From assembly GCA_019637815.1 (NCBI GenBank), contig JAHBUZ010000002.1, positions 186,001-250,000 on the forward strand: 64,000 nt of DNA. Direction: 5' to 3'. The notes below the pieces were generated by a model, which had not been told where the DNA came from, searched no databases, and was given only the letters and a program-made list of their open reading frames with translations. The stretch is from Chloroflexota bacterium (GTDB taxonomy: Bacteria > Chloroflexota > Limnocylindria > Limnocylindrales > CSP1-4). Below are positions 40,337 through 49,030 of this stretch, piece by piece; the stretch's first letter is position 1, and each line of letters opens with the position of its first letter. The position numbers were made by a program, and so were the translations under genes.

Positions 40337-40953
40337 ACGACCAGAACGACCCCGGCGCCGGGACCAACGGCGCCCACGATCCCGACGGAGCCGCCGGCGA
40401 GGCACGCCCGAAGACCCGCGCCGAGGAGCGCATCGAGGCGCTCGACACCTCCGCCAGCGCGCTCATGGAGCAGCTCGTGGAGTGGCAGGCCCGCGCCGAG
40501 GCATCGGAGGCAGAGGTCGAGACCATCCGGACCCAGTGGCAGCGCACCGCCGCGGACTTCGCGAACTACAAGCGGCGCACGGAGGAGGACCGCTTCCGGG
40601 AGCTGGGACAGGCGAGCGAGGCGCTCCTGCGCAAGGTGCTGGGCGTCGCGGATGACCTCGGCCGTGCGCTCGAGCACGTCCCCGCGGACCAGGCGGAGTC
40701 GCCCTGGGCAGAGGGTGTCGCCGCCATCGAGCGCAAGCTCGCGAGCGTGCTGGAGTCGGAGGGCGTGACGCCCATCGAGGCCCTCGACGCGATGTTCGAT
40801 CCGCGCCTCCACGAGGCGGTGAGCATGGCGCCCCTGGCGGACGTGGCGGAGGGCACCGTCATCCAGGAGCTCCAGCGCGGCTACCTCTCGCGGGACCGCG
40901 TGCTGCGGCCCGCCCTCGTGGTCGTGGCGACGGCCCCCGCCACCACGGACTAA
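40333..40953 (+). CDS. grpE: GrpE nucleotide-exchange factor
   Basis: Co-chaperone of DnaK, 206 residues. It has an acidic/disordered N-terminus, a long coiled coil (about residues 30-80, [18 protein letters not shown]...[22 protein letters not shown]) and the compact beta-domain with [21 protein letters not shown] and [17 protein letters not shown]. It releases ADP from DnaK and acts as a thermosensor in studied species. The ATG overlaps the hrcA stop; dnaK follows after 65 nt with its own ribosome site (AAGGAG). Confidence 0.96.
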   Translation: MNDQNDPGAGTNGAHDPDGAAGEARPKTRAEERIEALDTSASALMEQLVEWQARAEASEAEVETIRTQWQRTAADFANYKRRTEEDRFRELGQASEALLRKVLGVADDLGRALEHVPADQAESPWAEGVAAIERKLASVLESEGVTPIEALDAMFDPRLHEAVSMAPLADVAEGTVIQELQRGYLSRDRVLRPALVVVATAPATTD

Positions 40954-41018
40954 GACACACCGACCGAAGACCACCCCGGGGCCGGCGCGCCCCGACGCAA
41001 GGAGCAAGGACGAACCCT

Positions 41019-42908
41019 ATGGGCAAGATCATCGGCATCGACCTCGGCACCACGAACTCCGTGGTCGCCGTCATGGAGGGCGGCGAGCCCGTCGTCATCC
41101 CGAGCGCGGAGGGCGGCCGGACCGTCCCGTCGGTCGTCGCGTTCACCAAGGCCGGCGAGCGGCTGGTCGGCCAGGTCGCGAAGCGACAGGCCATCACCAA
41201 CCCGACCAACACCATCTATTCCATCAAGCGCTTCATGGGTCGGCGCTGGGACGACCCCGAGGTCCAGCGCTCGCGTGAGCTCGTGCCCTACACCGTCGAG
41301 AAGGACGACAAGAACGACGGCATCAAGGTCGTCGTCGCGGACGGCAAGTCGTACACGCCGCCCGAGATCTCCGCGATGATCCTCCAGAAGCTGAAGACCG
41401 ACGCGGAGGCGTATCTCGGTGAGAAGGTCACCGAGGCGGTCATCACCGTGCCCGCCTACTTCGATGACACGCAGCGGCAGGCGACGAAGGACGCGGGCCG
41501 CATCGCCGGCCTCGATGTCAAGCGCATCATCAACGAGCCGACCGCATCGGCGCTCGCCTACGGCCTGGACAAGCAGAAGGACGAGCAGATCGCCGTCTAC
41601 GACCTGGGCGGCGGCACCTTCGACATCTCCATCCTGGAGCTGGGCGACGGCGTGTTCGAGGTCAAGTCGACCAACGGTGACACCCACCTCGGCGGTGACG
41701 ACTTCGACCAGCGCATCATCGAGTGGCTCCTGGCCGAGTTCAAGAAGGACCAGGGCATGGACCTCTCGAAGGACCAGCAGGCCCTCCAGCGCCTCAAGGA
41801 GGCGGCCGAGCGCGCCAAGATCGAGCTCTCCTCGGCCACCCAGACCGAGATCAACCTGCCCTACATCACCGCCGACGCGACCGGTCCCAAGCATCTCGTG
41901 GTGACGCTCACGCGCGCCAAGCTGGACGACCTCGTGGCGGACCTCATCAAGCGCACCGCGGCCCCCGTCACGGCGGCGCTCAAGGACGCGGGCCTCAAGC
42001 CCTCGGACATCGACGAGGTCATCCTCGTGGGCGGCATGACGCGCATGCCGGCGGTCGTCGAGGCCGTCAAGAAGATGTTCGGTGGCAAGGAGCCCCACAA
42101 GGGCGTCAACCCCGATGAGGTGGTCGCCATCGGCGCGGCGATCCAGGCGGGCGTCCTGGCCGGCGAGGTCAAGGACGTGCTGCTCCTGGACGTGACGCCG
42201 CTCTCCCTGGGCATCGAGACCCTGGGTGGCGTCATGAGCCGACTCATCGACCGGAACACGACCATCCCGACCTCCAAGAGCCAGGTGTTCTCGACCGCCA
42301 GCGACAATCAGCCCCAGGTGGAGATCCACATCCTCCAGGGCGAGCGCGAGATGGCGGCGGACAACAAGACCCTGGGCACGTTCATCCTCGACGGCATCCC
42401 GCCCGCGCCGCGCGGTGTCCCCCAGGTAGAGGTCACCTTCGACATCGATGCCAACGGCATCCTCGATGTGCGCGCCAGGGACCGGGCCACCGGCAAGGAG
42501 AAGCAGGTCCGCATCACGGCTTCCTCGATGCTCTCCAAGGACGACGTGGACCGCATGGTCAACGAGGCGAAGGAGCACGCGGACGAGGACCGTCAGCGCC
42601 GCGAGGAGGTCGAGACCCGCAACCAGGCGGATGCGCTCGCCTTCCAGGCGGACCGGACGCTGCGCGACCTTGGTGACAAGGTGAGCGCCGCGGACAAGGC
42701 GGAGGTGGAGCAGCAGACCGAGGCGCTCCGCGAGGCACTCAAGGGCAATGACCTGGGTGCCATCCGGAGTGGCGCGGAGTCGCTCGCGACCGTGCTCCAG
42801 CGGGTCGGTGCCGCGGCCTACGAGGCCGGCGCTCCGGCCGCCGAGGGCGCCCCATCCGAGGGACCTGCCGAGGACGAGACCGTCGAGGGCGAGTACAAGG
42901 AGGTCTGA
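41019..42908 (+). CDS. dnaK: Chaperone DnaK (Hsp70)
   Basis: Hsp70 ATPase chaperone, 629 residues. Conserved segments are [19 protein letters not shown] at the N-terminus, [20 protein letters not shown], the [12 protein letters not shown] phosphate loop, [13 protein letters not shown], the linker [18 protein letters not shown] and the substrate-binding region. The C-terminal tail is acidic ([12 protein letters not shown]). The gene is downstream of CIRCE, hrcA and grpE, and a 12-bp hairpin follows 40 nt after the stop. dnaJ, which commonly comes next, is not here; the next gene is an unrelated secreted repeat protein with its own promoter. Confidence 0.98.
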   Translation: MGKIIGIDLGTTNSVVAVMEGGEPVVIPSAEGGRTVPSVVAFTKAGERLVGQVAKRQAITNPTNTIYSIKRFMGRRWDDPEVQRSRELVPYTVEKDDKNDGIKVVVADGKSYTPPEISAMILQKLKTDAEAYLGEKVTEAVITVPAYFDDTQRQATKDAGRIAGLDVKRIINEPTASALAYGLDKQKDEQIAVYDLGGGTFDISILELGDGVFEVKSTNGDTHLGGDDFDQRIIEWLLAEFKKDQGMDLSKDQQALQRLKEAAERAKIELSSATQTEINLPYITADATGPKHLVVTLTRAKLDDLVADLIKRTAAPVTAALKDAGLKPSDIDEVILVGGMTRMPAVVEAVKKMFGGKEPHKGVNPDEVVAIGAAIQAGVLAGEVKDVLLLDVTPLSLGIETLGGVMSRLIDRNTTIPTSKSQVFSTASDNQPQVEIHILQGEREMAADNKTLGTFILDGIPPAPRGVPQVEVTFDIDANGILDVRARDRATGKEKQVRITASSMLSKDDVDRMVNEAKEHADEDRQRREEVETRNQADALAFQADRTLRDLGDKVSAADKAEVEQQTEALREALKGNDLGAIRSGAESLATVLQRVGAAAYEAGAPAAEGAPSEGPAEDETVEGEYKEV

Positions 42909-42948
42909 GCCACCAGCGGCCGACGGGTCGCCGATCCAGCACCGCACC

Positions 42949-42976
42949 AGGCCCGGGTCATCCGTGACCCGGGCCT
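42949..42976 (+). terminator. Terminator of the dnaK operon
   Basis: AGGCCCGGGTCA, TCCG, TGACCCGGGCCT: a perfect 12-bp stem with a 4-base loop, 40 nt after the dnaK stop, without a long T-run. Confidence 0.7.
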
Positions 42977-43048
42977 GTCGTCTGCCCGGACGGGTCCGCC
43001 TGGCCGGATGCAGGGTGCATCCCGGCTGGACGAGCGGCCTCGTGGGCC

Positions 43049-43057
43049 TGTTATAGT
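43049..43057 (+). promoter_or_regulatory. Extended -10 promoter of the Thr-rich protein gene
   Basis: TG, one base, TATAGT (43052-43057) is close to the consensus and lies 26 nt before the GTG, with GGAGGAG (43072-43078) between. The adjacent glycosyltransferase frame may share this promoter. Confidence 0.6.
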
Positions 43058-43083
43058 CCGCGGCGTCGTTCGGAGGAGCCGAG

Positions 43084-43833
43084 GTGGGCGTGCGGTCGAG
43101 GGTCCGGGCACTCGGGTTCGTGGTGATGCTGGCCGTGATGGCGGCTGCCTTCGGCGTGCTCGGCGGGCCGGGTGCCACGGTCGACCTGGGCTCCAGCGCC
43201 GCGGCCGCGGTCCTGCAGCCAGCCGCGAACCGGACGGTCACCAGGACCGTGACCCGGACCATCACCCGGAAGGTGACCCGCACGGTCGGGCGCCAGGCGA
43301 TCCGGACGCTGACGACGACGACCACGCGTCGGGTCACGCGGACGGTGACCGGTGACGGCAGCACCACGACGGTCGTGTTCACTCAGACGATCCCCGTGAC
43401 CCTGCACACGACCGCGACGATCCCAGTGACGACGACGCTGGTCGAGCCGACGACGGTCACCCAGACCACGTCGACCACGACGACGCAGTTCGTCCCGACG
43501 ACGCTCATCGGCACCGTCACCCAGACCACATCGACGACCTTCTTCGTCCCGACGACGCTCATCGGCACGGTCACCCAGACCAGCTTCGTGCCGTCCGGCA
43601 CGCTCACCCTGACCACATCGACGACCTTCTTCATCCCGACCACCCAGACCGTGACGGCCACCCAGACCACGGCGACGACCTTCTTCATCCCGACCACCCA
43701 GACCGTGACGAACACGCAGACCACGTCGACCACGCAGTTCGTGCCCACCACCCAGACCGTGACGAACGTGTCCACGAGCACACAGACACAGACGGTCACC
43801 ACGACCACGACGGTCTTCCTCGGGCCGACCTGA
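43084..43833 (+). CDS. Secreted Thr/Val-rich repeat protein
   Basis: 249 residues with an N-terminal signal peptide (Arg-rich start, hydrophobic FVVMLAVMAAAFGVLGG, cleavage near SSAAAA). From about residue 50 it consists of Thr/Val/Arg and then Thr-rich repeats such as VPTTLIGTVTQTTSTTFF, IPTTQTVTATQTT and IPTTQTVTNTQTT, with alternating beta-prone residues and over a third Thr. No Cys, no C-terminal anchor. GTG 43084 has a strong ribosome site 5 nt upstream. The TGA at 43831 is followed in the same frame by the glycosyltransferase gene, and such Thr-rich stretches are the classic acceptor of protein O-mannosylation, which the neighbour's second half resembles. Function is otherwise unknown. 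Confidence 0.75.
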   Translation: MGVRSRVRALGFVVMLAVMAAAFGVLGGPGATVDLGSSAAAAVLQPAANRTVTRTVTRTITRKVTRTVGRQAIRTLTTTTTRRVTRTVTGDGSTTTVVFTQTIPVTLHTTATIPVTTTLVEPTTVTQTTSTTTTQFVPTTLIGTVTQTTSTTFFVPTTLIGTVTQTSFVPSGTLTLTTSTTFFIPTTQTVTATQTTATTFFIPTTQTVTNTQTTSTTQFVPTTQTVTNVSTSTQTQTVTTTTTVFLGPT

Positions 43834-44046
43834 TCCTTCGGGCGCTGGGACATCCGTCGCATCCATCGAGCGCTGGCGCCCACGCAGCCGGGTGACCGGT
43901 CCCTGACGAAGTCCCAGGCAGCCGAGTGGACCATCGGGGTCCTCGGTCTGGCGTTCGGCGTCTTCCTGGCCGGCTGGTGGTGGCTCCACCAGGGCACCTA
44001 CTTCATCTCCGACGTCGAGCACTACCGGACGTTCGGGGACGCGGTC

Positions 44047-46389
44047 GTGGCGGGACGGCTGCCCTTCCGCGACTTCGAGCTGGAGTACCCGCCGCTCTCG
44101 TTGATCGCGTTCGTCCTGCCGTCCCTGGTCGTCGCAGCCGAGGCGCCCATCGCGGACTGGACGTTCGCCTTCGAGGTCCTGCTCGTCGCGTGCGCTGCGC
44201 TGATGCTCCTCGCGACGTGGGTGACCCTCGGTCGCCTGGGCGTCTCGGAGGCCCGGCGAGCCGCCGCGGTCCTACTCGTGGGCGCATCCCCGCTGCTCCT
44301 CGGGTCGGTCGTGCTGTCGCGGTTCGACCTGGTCCCGGCGGCGCTCGTGGGGCTCGCCATGGCCGCAGCGTCGACTGGACGACTCCGTCTCTCGGGTGGC
44401 GTCCTCGCGCTGGCGGTCGGCGTGAAGCTGTACCCCGCGTTCCTGGTCGTGCCGCTGCTCATCCTCGCGTGGCGGTCGGTCGGACGGCGGGAGGCGATCG
44501 CGGTGGCGGCCGTGACGGCGCTCACGCTGTTCGTGACCAGCGTCCCCTTCCTGCTCGCGGACCCCGCCGGGATGCTCGGTCCGCTCCTCCACCAGCTGGA
44601 CCGACCGCTCCAGGTCGAGAGCCTCGGTGCCGCCGTGCTGCTGGTCGCGCACCACCTGACGGGCCTCGCGATCGTCATCGAGACCAGCTTCGGATCGCAG
44701 AACATCGTCAGCGAGCCGGCGCCCCTGCTGCGGACCGTCACGGGCCTCGCGCAGATCGTGGTGGTCCTCGCGATCTGGGCCTGGTTCGCGCGTGGACGAG
44801 CCACGCTGGGACGGTTCACCCGGACCGTCGCGGCCACGCTGACCGCGGTGATCGCCTTCGATCACGCGATCTCCCCGCAGTACATGGTCTGGCTGGTGCC
44901 GGTGATCCCGCTCGTGCCCGGCCGGCGCGGCATCGTCGCGATGGGGGGCCTCGCGGCGGCCCTCGCACTCACCCACGGCTGGTTCCCGACGCGCTACTTC
45001 GAGCTCATCGGCCTGCAGGACGCGACCCTGCCCTGGCTGCTCCTCGCGCGGGACGTGGTGCTCGTCGGCATGGTCGGCGTGCTCATGGCGCCGAGGGCGC
45101 TCGTCCGCATCGGCAGCGATGCGTGGGCCCGCCTCACCGGGTCGACGACACGCGCCCGGCTGGTCGGCTGGCTCCCGGGCCCGGCTGCGACGATGGTCCT
45201 GCTCGTCGGGGCGTCCGCGCTGCTGCGGCTGCTGTGGCTGGACACGCCCGCTGGTGCCCTCATCTTCGACGAGACGTACTACGTGAACGCGGCCCGGGTG
45301 ATCCTGGGCATCCCGCTCCCGGAGGGCGCGCCCTACCTCGACGCTGCGCCGCTGCTGGATCCCAACACCGAGCATCCACCCCTCGGCAAGGGGATCATCG
45401 CCCTGTCGATGGCGCTCCTGGGCGATGGCGCGATGGGCTGGCGGCTGCCGAGCGTCATCGCGGGCTGTGTCGCGATCGTGGCCACCCATGGCATCGTCCG
45501 GGCGGCCGGTGGTGGTGCCTGGCTGGCTGTGCTCGCGGCGGCGTTCCTGGCGCTCGACCCGCTGTCCTTCATCCACGGTCGGGTCGGGGTCCTGGACGGG
45601 CTGATGGTCGCCTGCCTGCTCATCGGCGCGTGGCTCGCGCTCCGCGATCGATGGGTGCTCGCGGGTGTCGTGCTCGCGGCCGCGGTCCTCATCAAGATCA
45701 CCGCCGTGTTCGGCATCCTCGCCATCGTGGGCGCGGTGCTGCTCCGACCGGGCATCCCCCGACACGAGCGACTGGCCCGTGCCGCGCTCATCGGTCCACT
45801 CCGCCTGGTCGGCACGTTCGCGGTGGTGGCGCTCGGCGGATTGTGGCTGCTCGACCTCCAGCTGACCACGTTCCGCGACCCGCTGCACCACATCGCCCAC
45901 ATGCTCACGTACGGGTTCGCGCTGCGTGACCGGTTCTCGGTCGACCCCATCTCCAGCTCCCCGCTCGATTGGCTCCTGGGCAGGGGCCAGATCGACTACC
46001 TGGTCGTCAACGAGAACCTGCTCGTGGAGGGAGAGGTGGTGGGCAGCCAGCCGCTCGTCCTGTTCCGGGCACTCATCGGCCCGGTCCTCCTGGGGGGTGC
46101 GACGCTCGCCATCCCGTATGCGTGGTGGCGCGCGCGCCGGCGCGCCGATCCGCTTGCCGCGTGGGGCCTCGTGTGGGTGACGGCCCTGTATGTCCCGTTC
46201 CTGTTGCTCTGGGCGCTCGCCGGGCGCATCAGCTACCTGTACTACGCGCTGCCGGTCATCCCGGGGCTCGCGGTGCTGCTCGCGGTGCTGCTGTGTCGGG
46301 CGCGGCTGCCGCGCATCGTCGCCATCACGTGCCTCGTGGTGGCGGTGGTGGTGTTCGTGGCGGTGTTCCCGATCCGCCAGCTGCCCTGA
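44047..46389 (+). CDS. Two-domain GT-C glycosyltransferase: GT87-like plus GT39/PMT-like
   Basis: 780 residues from the first canonical start, GTG 44047, but coding sequence clearly begins earlier: in the same frame 43921-44046 reads a TM helix and then YFISDVEHYRTFGDA, and the frame is open back to the TGA at 43831 without ATG, GTG or TTG. Half one (to about 370) is like GT87/DUF2029 mannosyltransferases: LEYPPLS, LSRFDLVPA and VKLYPAFLV. Half two resembles GT39 protein mannosyltransferases: FDETYYVNAAR near residue 408, EHPPLGKG near 442 and a lumenal loop after IDYLVVNENLL. About 18 TM helices in all. Each half should use a polyprenyl-phosphate sugar donor. The Thr-rich protein just upstream is a candidate acceptor (inference). 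Confidence 0.82.
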   Translation: MAGRLPFRDFELEYPPLSLIAFVLPSLVVAAEAPIADWTFAFEVLLVACAALMLLATWVTLGRLGVSEARRAAAVLLVGASPLLLGSVVLSRFDLVPAALVGLAMAAASTGRLRLSGGVLALAVGVKLYPAFLVVPLLILAWRSVGRREAIAVAAVTALTLFVTSVPFLLADPAGMLGPLLHQLDRPLQVESLGAAVLLVAHHLTGLAIVIETSFGSQNIVSEPAPLLRTVTGLAQIVVVLAIWAWFARGRATLGRFTRTVAATLTAVIAFDHAISPQYMVWLVPVIPLVPGRRGIVAMGGLAAALALTHGWFPTRYFELIGLQDATLPWLLLARDVVLVGMVGVLMAPRALVRIGSDAWARLTGSTTRARLVGWLPGPAATMVLLVGASALLRLLWLDTPAGALIFDETYYVNAARVILGIPLPEGAPYLDAAPLLDPNTEHPPLGKGIIALSMALLGDGAMGWRLPSVIAGCVAIVATHGIVRAAGGGAWLAVLAAAFLALDPLSFIHGRVGVLDGLMVACLLIGAWLALRDRWVLAGVVLAAAVLIKITAVFGILAIVGAVLLRPGIPRHERLARAALIGPLRLVGTFAVVALGGLWLLDLQLTTFRDPLHHIAHMLTYGFALRDRFSVDPISSSPLDWLLGRGQIDYLVVNENLLVEGEVVGSQPLVLFRALIGPVLLGGATLAIPYAWWRARRRADPLAAWGLVWVTALYVPFLLLWALAGRISYLYYALPVIPGLAVLLAVLLCRARLPRIVAITCLVVAVVVFVAVFPIRQLP

Positions 46390-46404
46390 CGCGCCGGGGC
46401 GTCG

Positions 46405-46508
46405 CGCTGGGACCGTGTCAGGGGAGGCGGATGCGACCCCTGCGCCGAGTGTGGCGATGCCCCGGGTGACAGTCCCGCTGGGACCGGGTCAGGGGAGGCG
46501 GATGCGAC
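46405..46508. repeat. 33-bp direct repeat spanning the lipoprotein stop codon
   Basis: 46405-46437 and 46476-46508 are identical at 32 of 33 bases (CGCTGGGACCG[T/G]GTCAGG and on to GATGCGAC), 71 bp apart. The right copy contains the last codons and TGA of the minus-strand lipoprotein gene; the left copy lies in the gap after its 3' end and also beyond the glycosyltransferase stop. Confidence 0.8.
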
Positions 46509-47394
46509 GGAGGGGGAGCGTGCTCGCGTCGTACAGCACCCGATCGCCGAGTGGCTCCGGGAGGTGCACCGTCAGGCGCGTGGGCCGGTTGCGGCCGCAG
46601 TTGGCGGTGTTGATGCGTCGTCGGGTCGGCACGGCGACCACGACCGCGTCATCGGTCATCACGATCTGCGGCTCGCCCATGATGCGGACCGCGTCGCGGC
46701 ACCCGCGCATGTCGCTCACGAGCAGCCGGACTCGGCGTGCACGAGAGCCGGGTGGGCGAGCATCCGGATCCAGCTGGAGGAATCCGGCGCCGGCGACGGG
46801 TCGCTCGAATCGGGCCTCGGGTTCGCAGTCGCCCGATCCCGCCCAGCGCCAGGCGCTGCTGCCGCGGCCCATGAACCGCTGGGTCATGTCATCCCACCGC
46901 AGCCGGACGTAGATGACGCTCGATGGACCGGTGACGCCGACCAGCAGTCGCTCGCCGTCATCCTCGCCACGGATCGCGACCCGCCAGGCGGTCCCGGGCG
47001 GGGCATCATCGAGCTCCGCGCGCGCCATCGCGTCGAGCGACCCAAGGTCGTCCGCGCTGGCGGTCGGACCCACGAGGGCAGTGGCCGGGAACGTCCGCGA
47101 CGCACCACACCAGTAGTCGAAGGGGAGAACGGCCGGATCCACCGGGAAACGGAACTCCGCGAGCGGGACGGACGAGCCGGGTGTCACTGATGCCGCGGGT
47201 GACGCCGATCCCGCCGGTTCGGCGGATGCCGCAGGTTGCTCCGATGTGGATGCGGCCGATGGTGAGGGCGTCGCGACACCCCTCGGCGTGACCATCGTCC
47301 CGGCCAGGAGACCGCAGCCGCTGACCGTGGCGACCAGCAGGCCGAGGACAACGCCTCGGACGAGGGCTGGTGCGGACCGACCGATCCCGTACAT
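46489..47394 (-). CDS. Hypothetical lipoprotein
   Basis: 301 residues. The signal peptide ends with VATVSGC, putting the lipidated Cys at position 27. About 50 residues of Ser/Pro/Ala-rich spacer follow, then a globular domain with several Cys (DYWCGASR, SGDCEPEA, MRGCRDAV, NTANCGRN), which could form two disulphides outside the membrane. No family was recognised. ATG 47394 is the natural start of the signal peptide. It is convergent with the glycosyltransferase gene, and a repeated 33-bp segment marks its 3' end. Its own promoter is not clear in the repeat-rich region upstream. Confidence 0.72.
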   Translation of the reverse strand: MYGIGRSAPALVRGVVLGLLVATVSGCGLLAGTMVTPRGVATPSPSAASTSEQPAASAEPAGSASPAASVTPGSSVPLAEFRFPVDPAVLPFDYWCGASRTFPATALVGPTASADDLGSLDAMARAELDDAPPGTAWRVAIRGEDDGERLLVGVTGPSSVIYVRLRWDDMTQRFMGRGSSAWRWAGSGDCEPEARFERPVAGAGFLQLDPDARPPGSRARRVRLLVSDMRGCRDAVRIMGEPQIVMTDDAVVVAVPTRRRINTANCGRNRPTRLTVHLPEPLGDRVLYDASTLPLRRIRLP

Positions 47395-48007
47395 GGCAGT
47401 CCAGACGCACGACCGGCCCGATCGTCACGCTGGTCCAGCACACTCGGCTGGCACCGAGCGGCACTCGGCGCCCTCATGTGTGCTGCCGGGCCGGGCCGAC
47501 CGGCGCGGCTGGCGTGGCCCGGCCCGCGTCGAGGCGCCATCGGCCCTGGGGCGACCCGGGCTCCATGCCGGTTGGTCCGACTGGTGGAGCACGTGACGGG
47601 TGTCGCCCGCGATGGCGCGACCCCTCACGCTCGAGCCGCCCCCGGGAAGCTGGCCGATCGCTCCACCGGTCGGGCAGCTGGCATGGAAGTCGGCCCATCG
47701 AGGTGGCACCCGATCCACCAGTGGGGCGATCGGCATGGAAGCTGGCTGCGGCCGGCCATGCGGCCGTGCCGACCACGCGGCTGCCGCCTGTGGCACCCGA
47801 CTGCGCTCCGCCGACCGCCCACAGCGGCTCGCGTCACGAAGGCGGCGCGTTCGGGCGCGACTTGTCGAGTGAGTCGGTGGACATTGTGGTATAAACCCGT
47901 CGCGAGACGACGCCGCGGACCCGACCGGCCGCCCGATGGTCACGTCGTGCGACTTTGTCTATCGCGTCCATAGGACTAGGATGTACAGTAGGGATACAGG
48001 AGGACTC
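47395..48007. other. Intergenic region with degenerate repeats and the sulfate-operon promoter
   Basis: 613 nt without a supported gene; the open frames on both strands lack start signals. Between 47561 and 47746 there are three imperfect copies of a unit like CCACC[A/G]GT, eight variable bases, CGGCATGGAAG: two direct (47663-47693 and 47716-47746) and one inverted (47561-47590). GCCGATCGCTCCACCGGT (47653-47670) and ACCAGTGGGGCGATCGGC (47717-47734) also form an 18-nt inverted repeat with two mismatches. The right end carries the promoter at 47955-47982. Confidence 0.5.
47955..47982 (+). promoter_or_regulatory. Promoter of the sulfate transport operon with a candidate operator
   Basis: TTGTCT (47955-47960), 16-nt spacer and TAGGAT (47977-47982). 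The spacer holds the dyad CTAT-N7-ATAG (47959-47973). A similar CTATTGTCCA (52399-52408) lies just before the Rrf2 gene, so both may be bound by that regulator. Confidence 0.5.
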
Positions 48008-49030
48008 GTGGACCACATCAGACATCGCCGACCGCTGGGCGTCGGTGCACTCACCATCGGCCTGTCGCTGGCGATCGCCGGTGGCGCGGTCGCCCAGGAC
48101 GCGGCCCCCAGCTTCGAGGCAGCGCCCGGGGCGCTGACGCTCGTCGCCTACACCACGCCTCGTGAGGCGTACGAGGAGCTCATCCCGCTGTTCCAGGCGA
48201 CCCCGGAGGGACAGGGCGTCACGTTCGAGGAGTCCTACGGGCCGTCCGGCGACCAGAGCCGCGCCGTCTCTGCGGGTCTGGCCGCGGACGTCCTGGCGCT
48301 CGCCCTGTGGCCGGACGTGGAGCGGCTCGTCGAGGCCGGCATCGTCGCTCCGGACTGGGATGAGAACGAGTACGGCGGCATCATCCACGACAGCGTCGCG
48401 GTGTTCGCCGTCCGACCGGGCAACCCCAAGGGGATCCTGACCTGGGAGGACCTGACCCGCGAGGACGTGGTCGTCATCACGCCGAACCCCATCACGTCGG
48501 GCGGCGCCCAGTGGAACATCCTCGCCGCCTATCAGGCCCAGATCCTGGCCGGCAAGACGGAGGAGGAGGCGATCGACTTCCTGACCCGGCTCGCGTCCCG
48601 GGTGGCGGTCTGGGACCGGGGCGCTCGTGACGCACTGACCACCTTCGCCAACGGCCAGGGGGACGTGCTCATCGCCTACGAGAACGAGGCGTTGTTCGCA
48701 CGGGATGCGGGCGTGCCGCTCGACGTCGTCGTGCCGGACGCGACGATCCTCATCGAGAACTCCCTCGCGCCCACGCTCATCGGTGACGCGCCCGTGCAGG
48801 GGCAGGCCTTCGTGGACTTCCTGTACACGCCGGACGCCCAGCGGGTCTACGCCCGTCACCACTTCCGCCCGGTGCTGCCGGAGGTGCTGGCCGAGTTCGA
48901 CTTCTACCAGCCGCCGCAGCTGTTCACCGTCGCTGACCTGGGCGGCTGGCCGGAGGCGCGACCCCGGTTCTTCGACCCGAACACCGGGATCATGGCCCAG
49001 ATCTTCCAGACGCTGGGCATCGGTTCGTGA
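48008..49030 (+). CDS. Sulfate/thiosulfate-binding protein of an ABC importer
   Basis: Predicted periplasmic-type binding protein for sulfate or thiosulfate, 340 residues. A Sec signal peptide (hydrophobic VGALTIGLSLAIAGGA) ends near AVAQDA; no lipobox is seen. Family features are LTLVAYTTPREAYEELIPLF, the oxyanion-binding ESYGPSGDQSRAV with ADVLALAL, ITPNPITSGGAQWNIL and ALFARDAGVPLDVVVP. GTG 48008 lies 4 nt after AGGAGG (47998-48003). It heads a coupled operon with two permeases and an ATPase. Like the homologue Sbp/CysP it would deliver sulfate for cysteine synthesis; sulfate versus thiosulfate cannot be told apart here. Confidence 0.9.
   Translation: MDHIRHRRPLGVGALTIGLSLAIAGGAVAQDAAPSFEAAPGALTLVAYTTPREAYEELIPLFQATPEGQGVTFEESYGPSGDQSRAVSAGLAADVLALALWPDVERLVEAGIVAPDWDENEYGGIIHDSVAVFAVRPGNPKGILTWEDLTREDVVVITPNPITSGGAQWNILAAYQAQILAGKTEEEAIDFLTRLASRVAVWDRGARDALTTFANGQGDVLIAYENEALFARDAGVPLDVVVPDATILIENSLAPTLIGDAPVQGQAFVDFLYTPDAQRVYARHHFRPVLPEVLAEFDFYQPPQLFTVADLGGWPEARPRFFDPNTGIMAQIFQTLGIGS

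Noticed and set aside
40950..43382. Antisense 810-residue frame across dnaK
   Set aside because: dnaK on the plus strand is certain; the frame is a compositional shadow.
43380..43810. Tandem DNA repeat as a non-coding element
   Set aside because: Repeats keep the reading frame and encode a regular Thr/Val protein with signal peptide and ribosome site.
47862..47895. TTGTCG...TATAAA promoter in the sulfate upstream region
   Set aside because: Spacer of 22 nt is too long; the TTGTCT-N16-TAGGAT pair closer to the gene is better.
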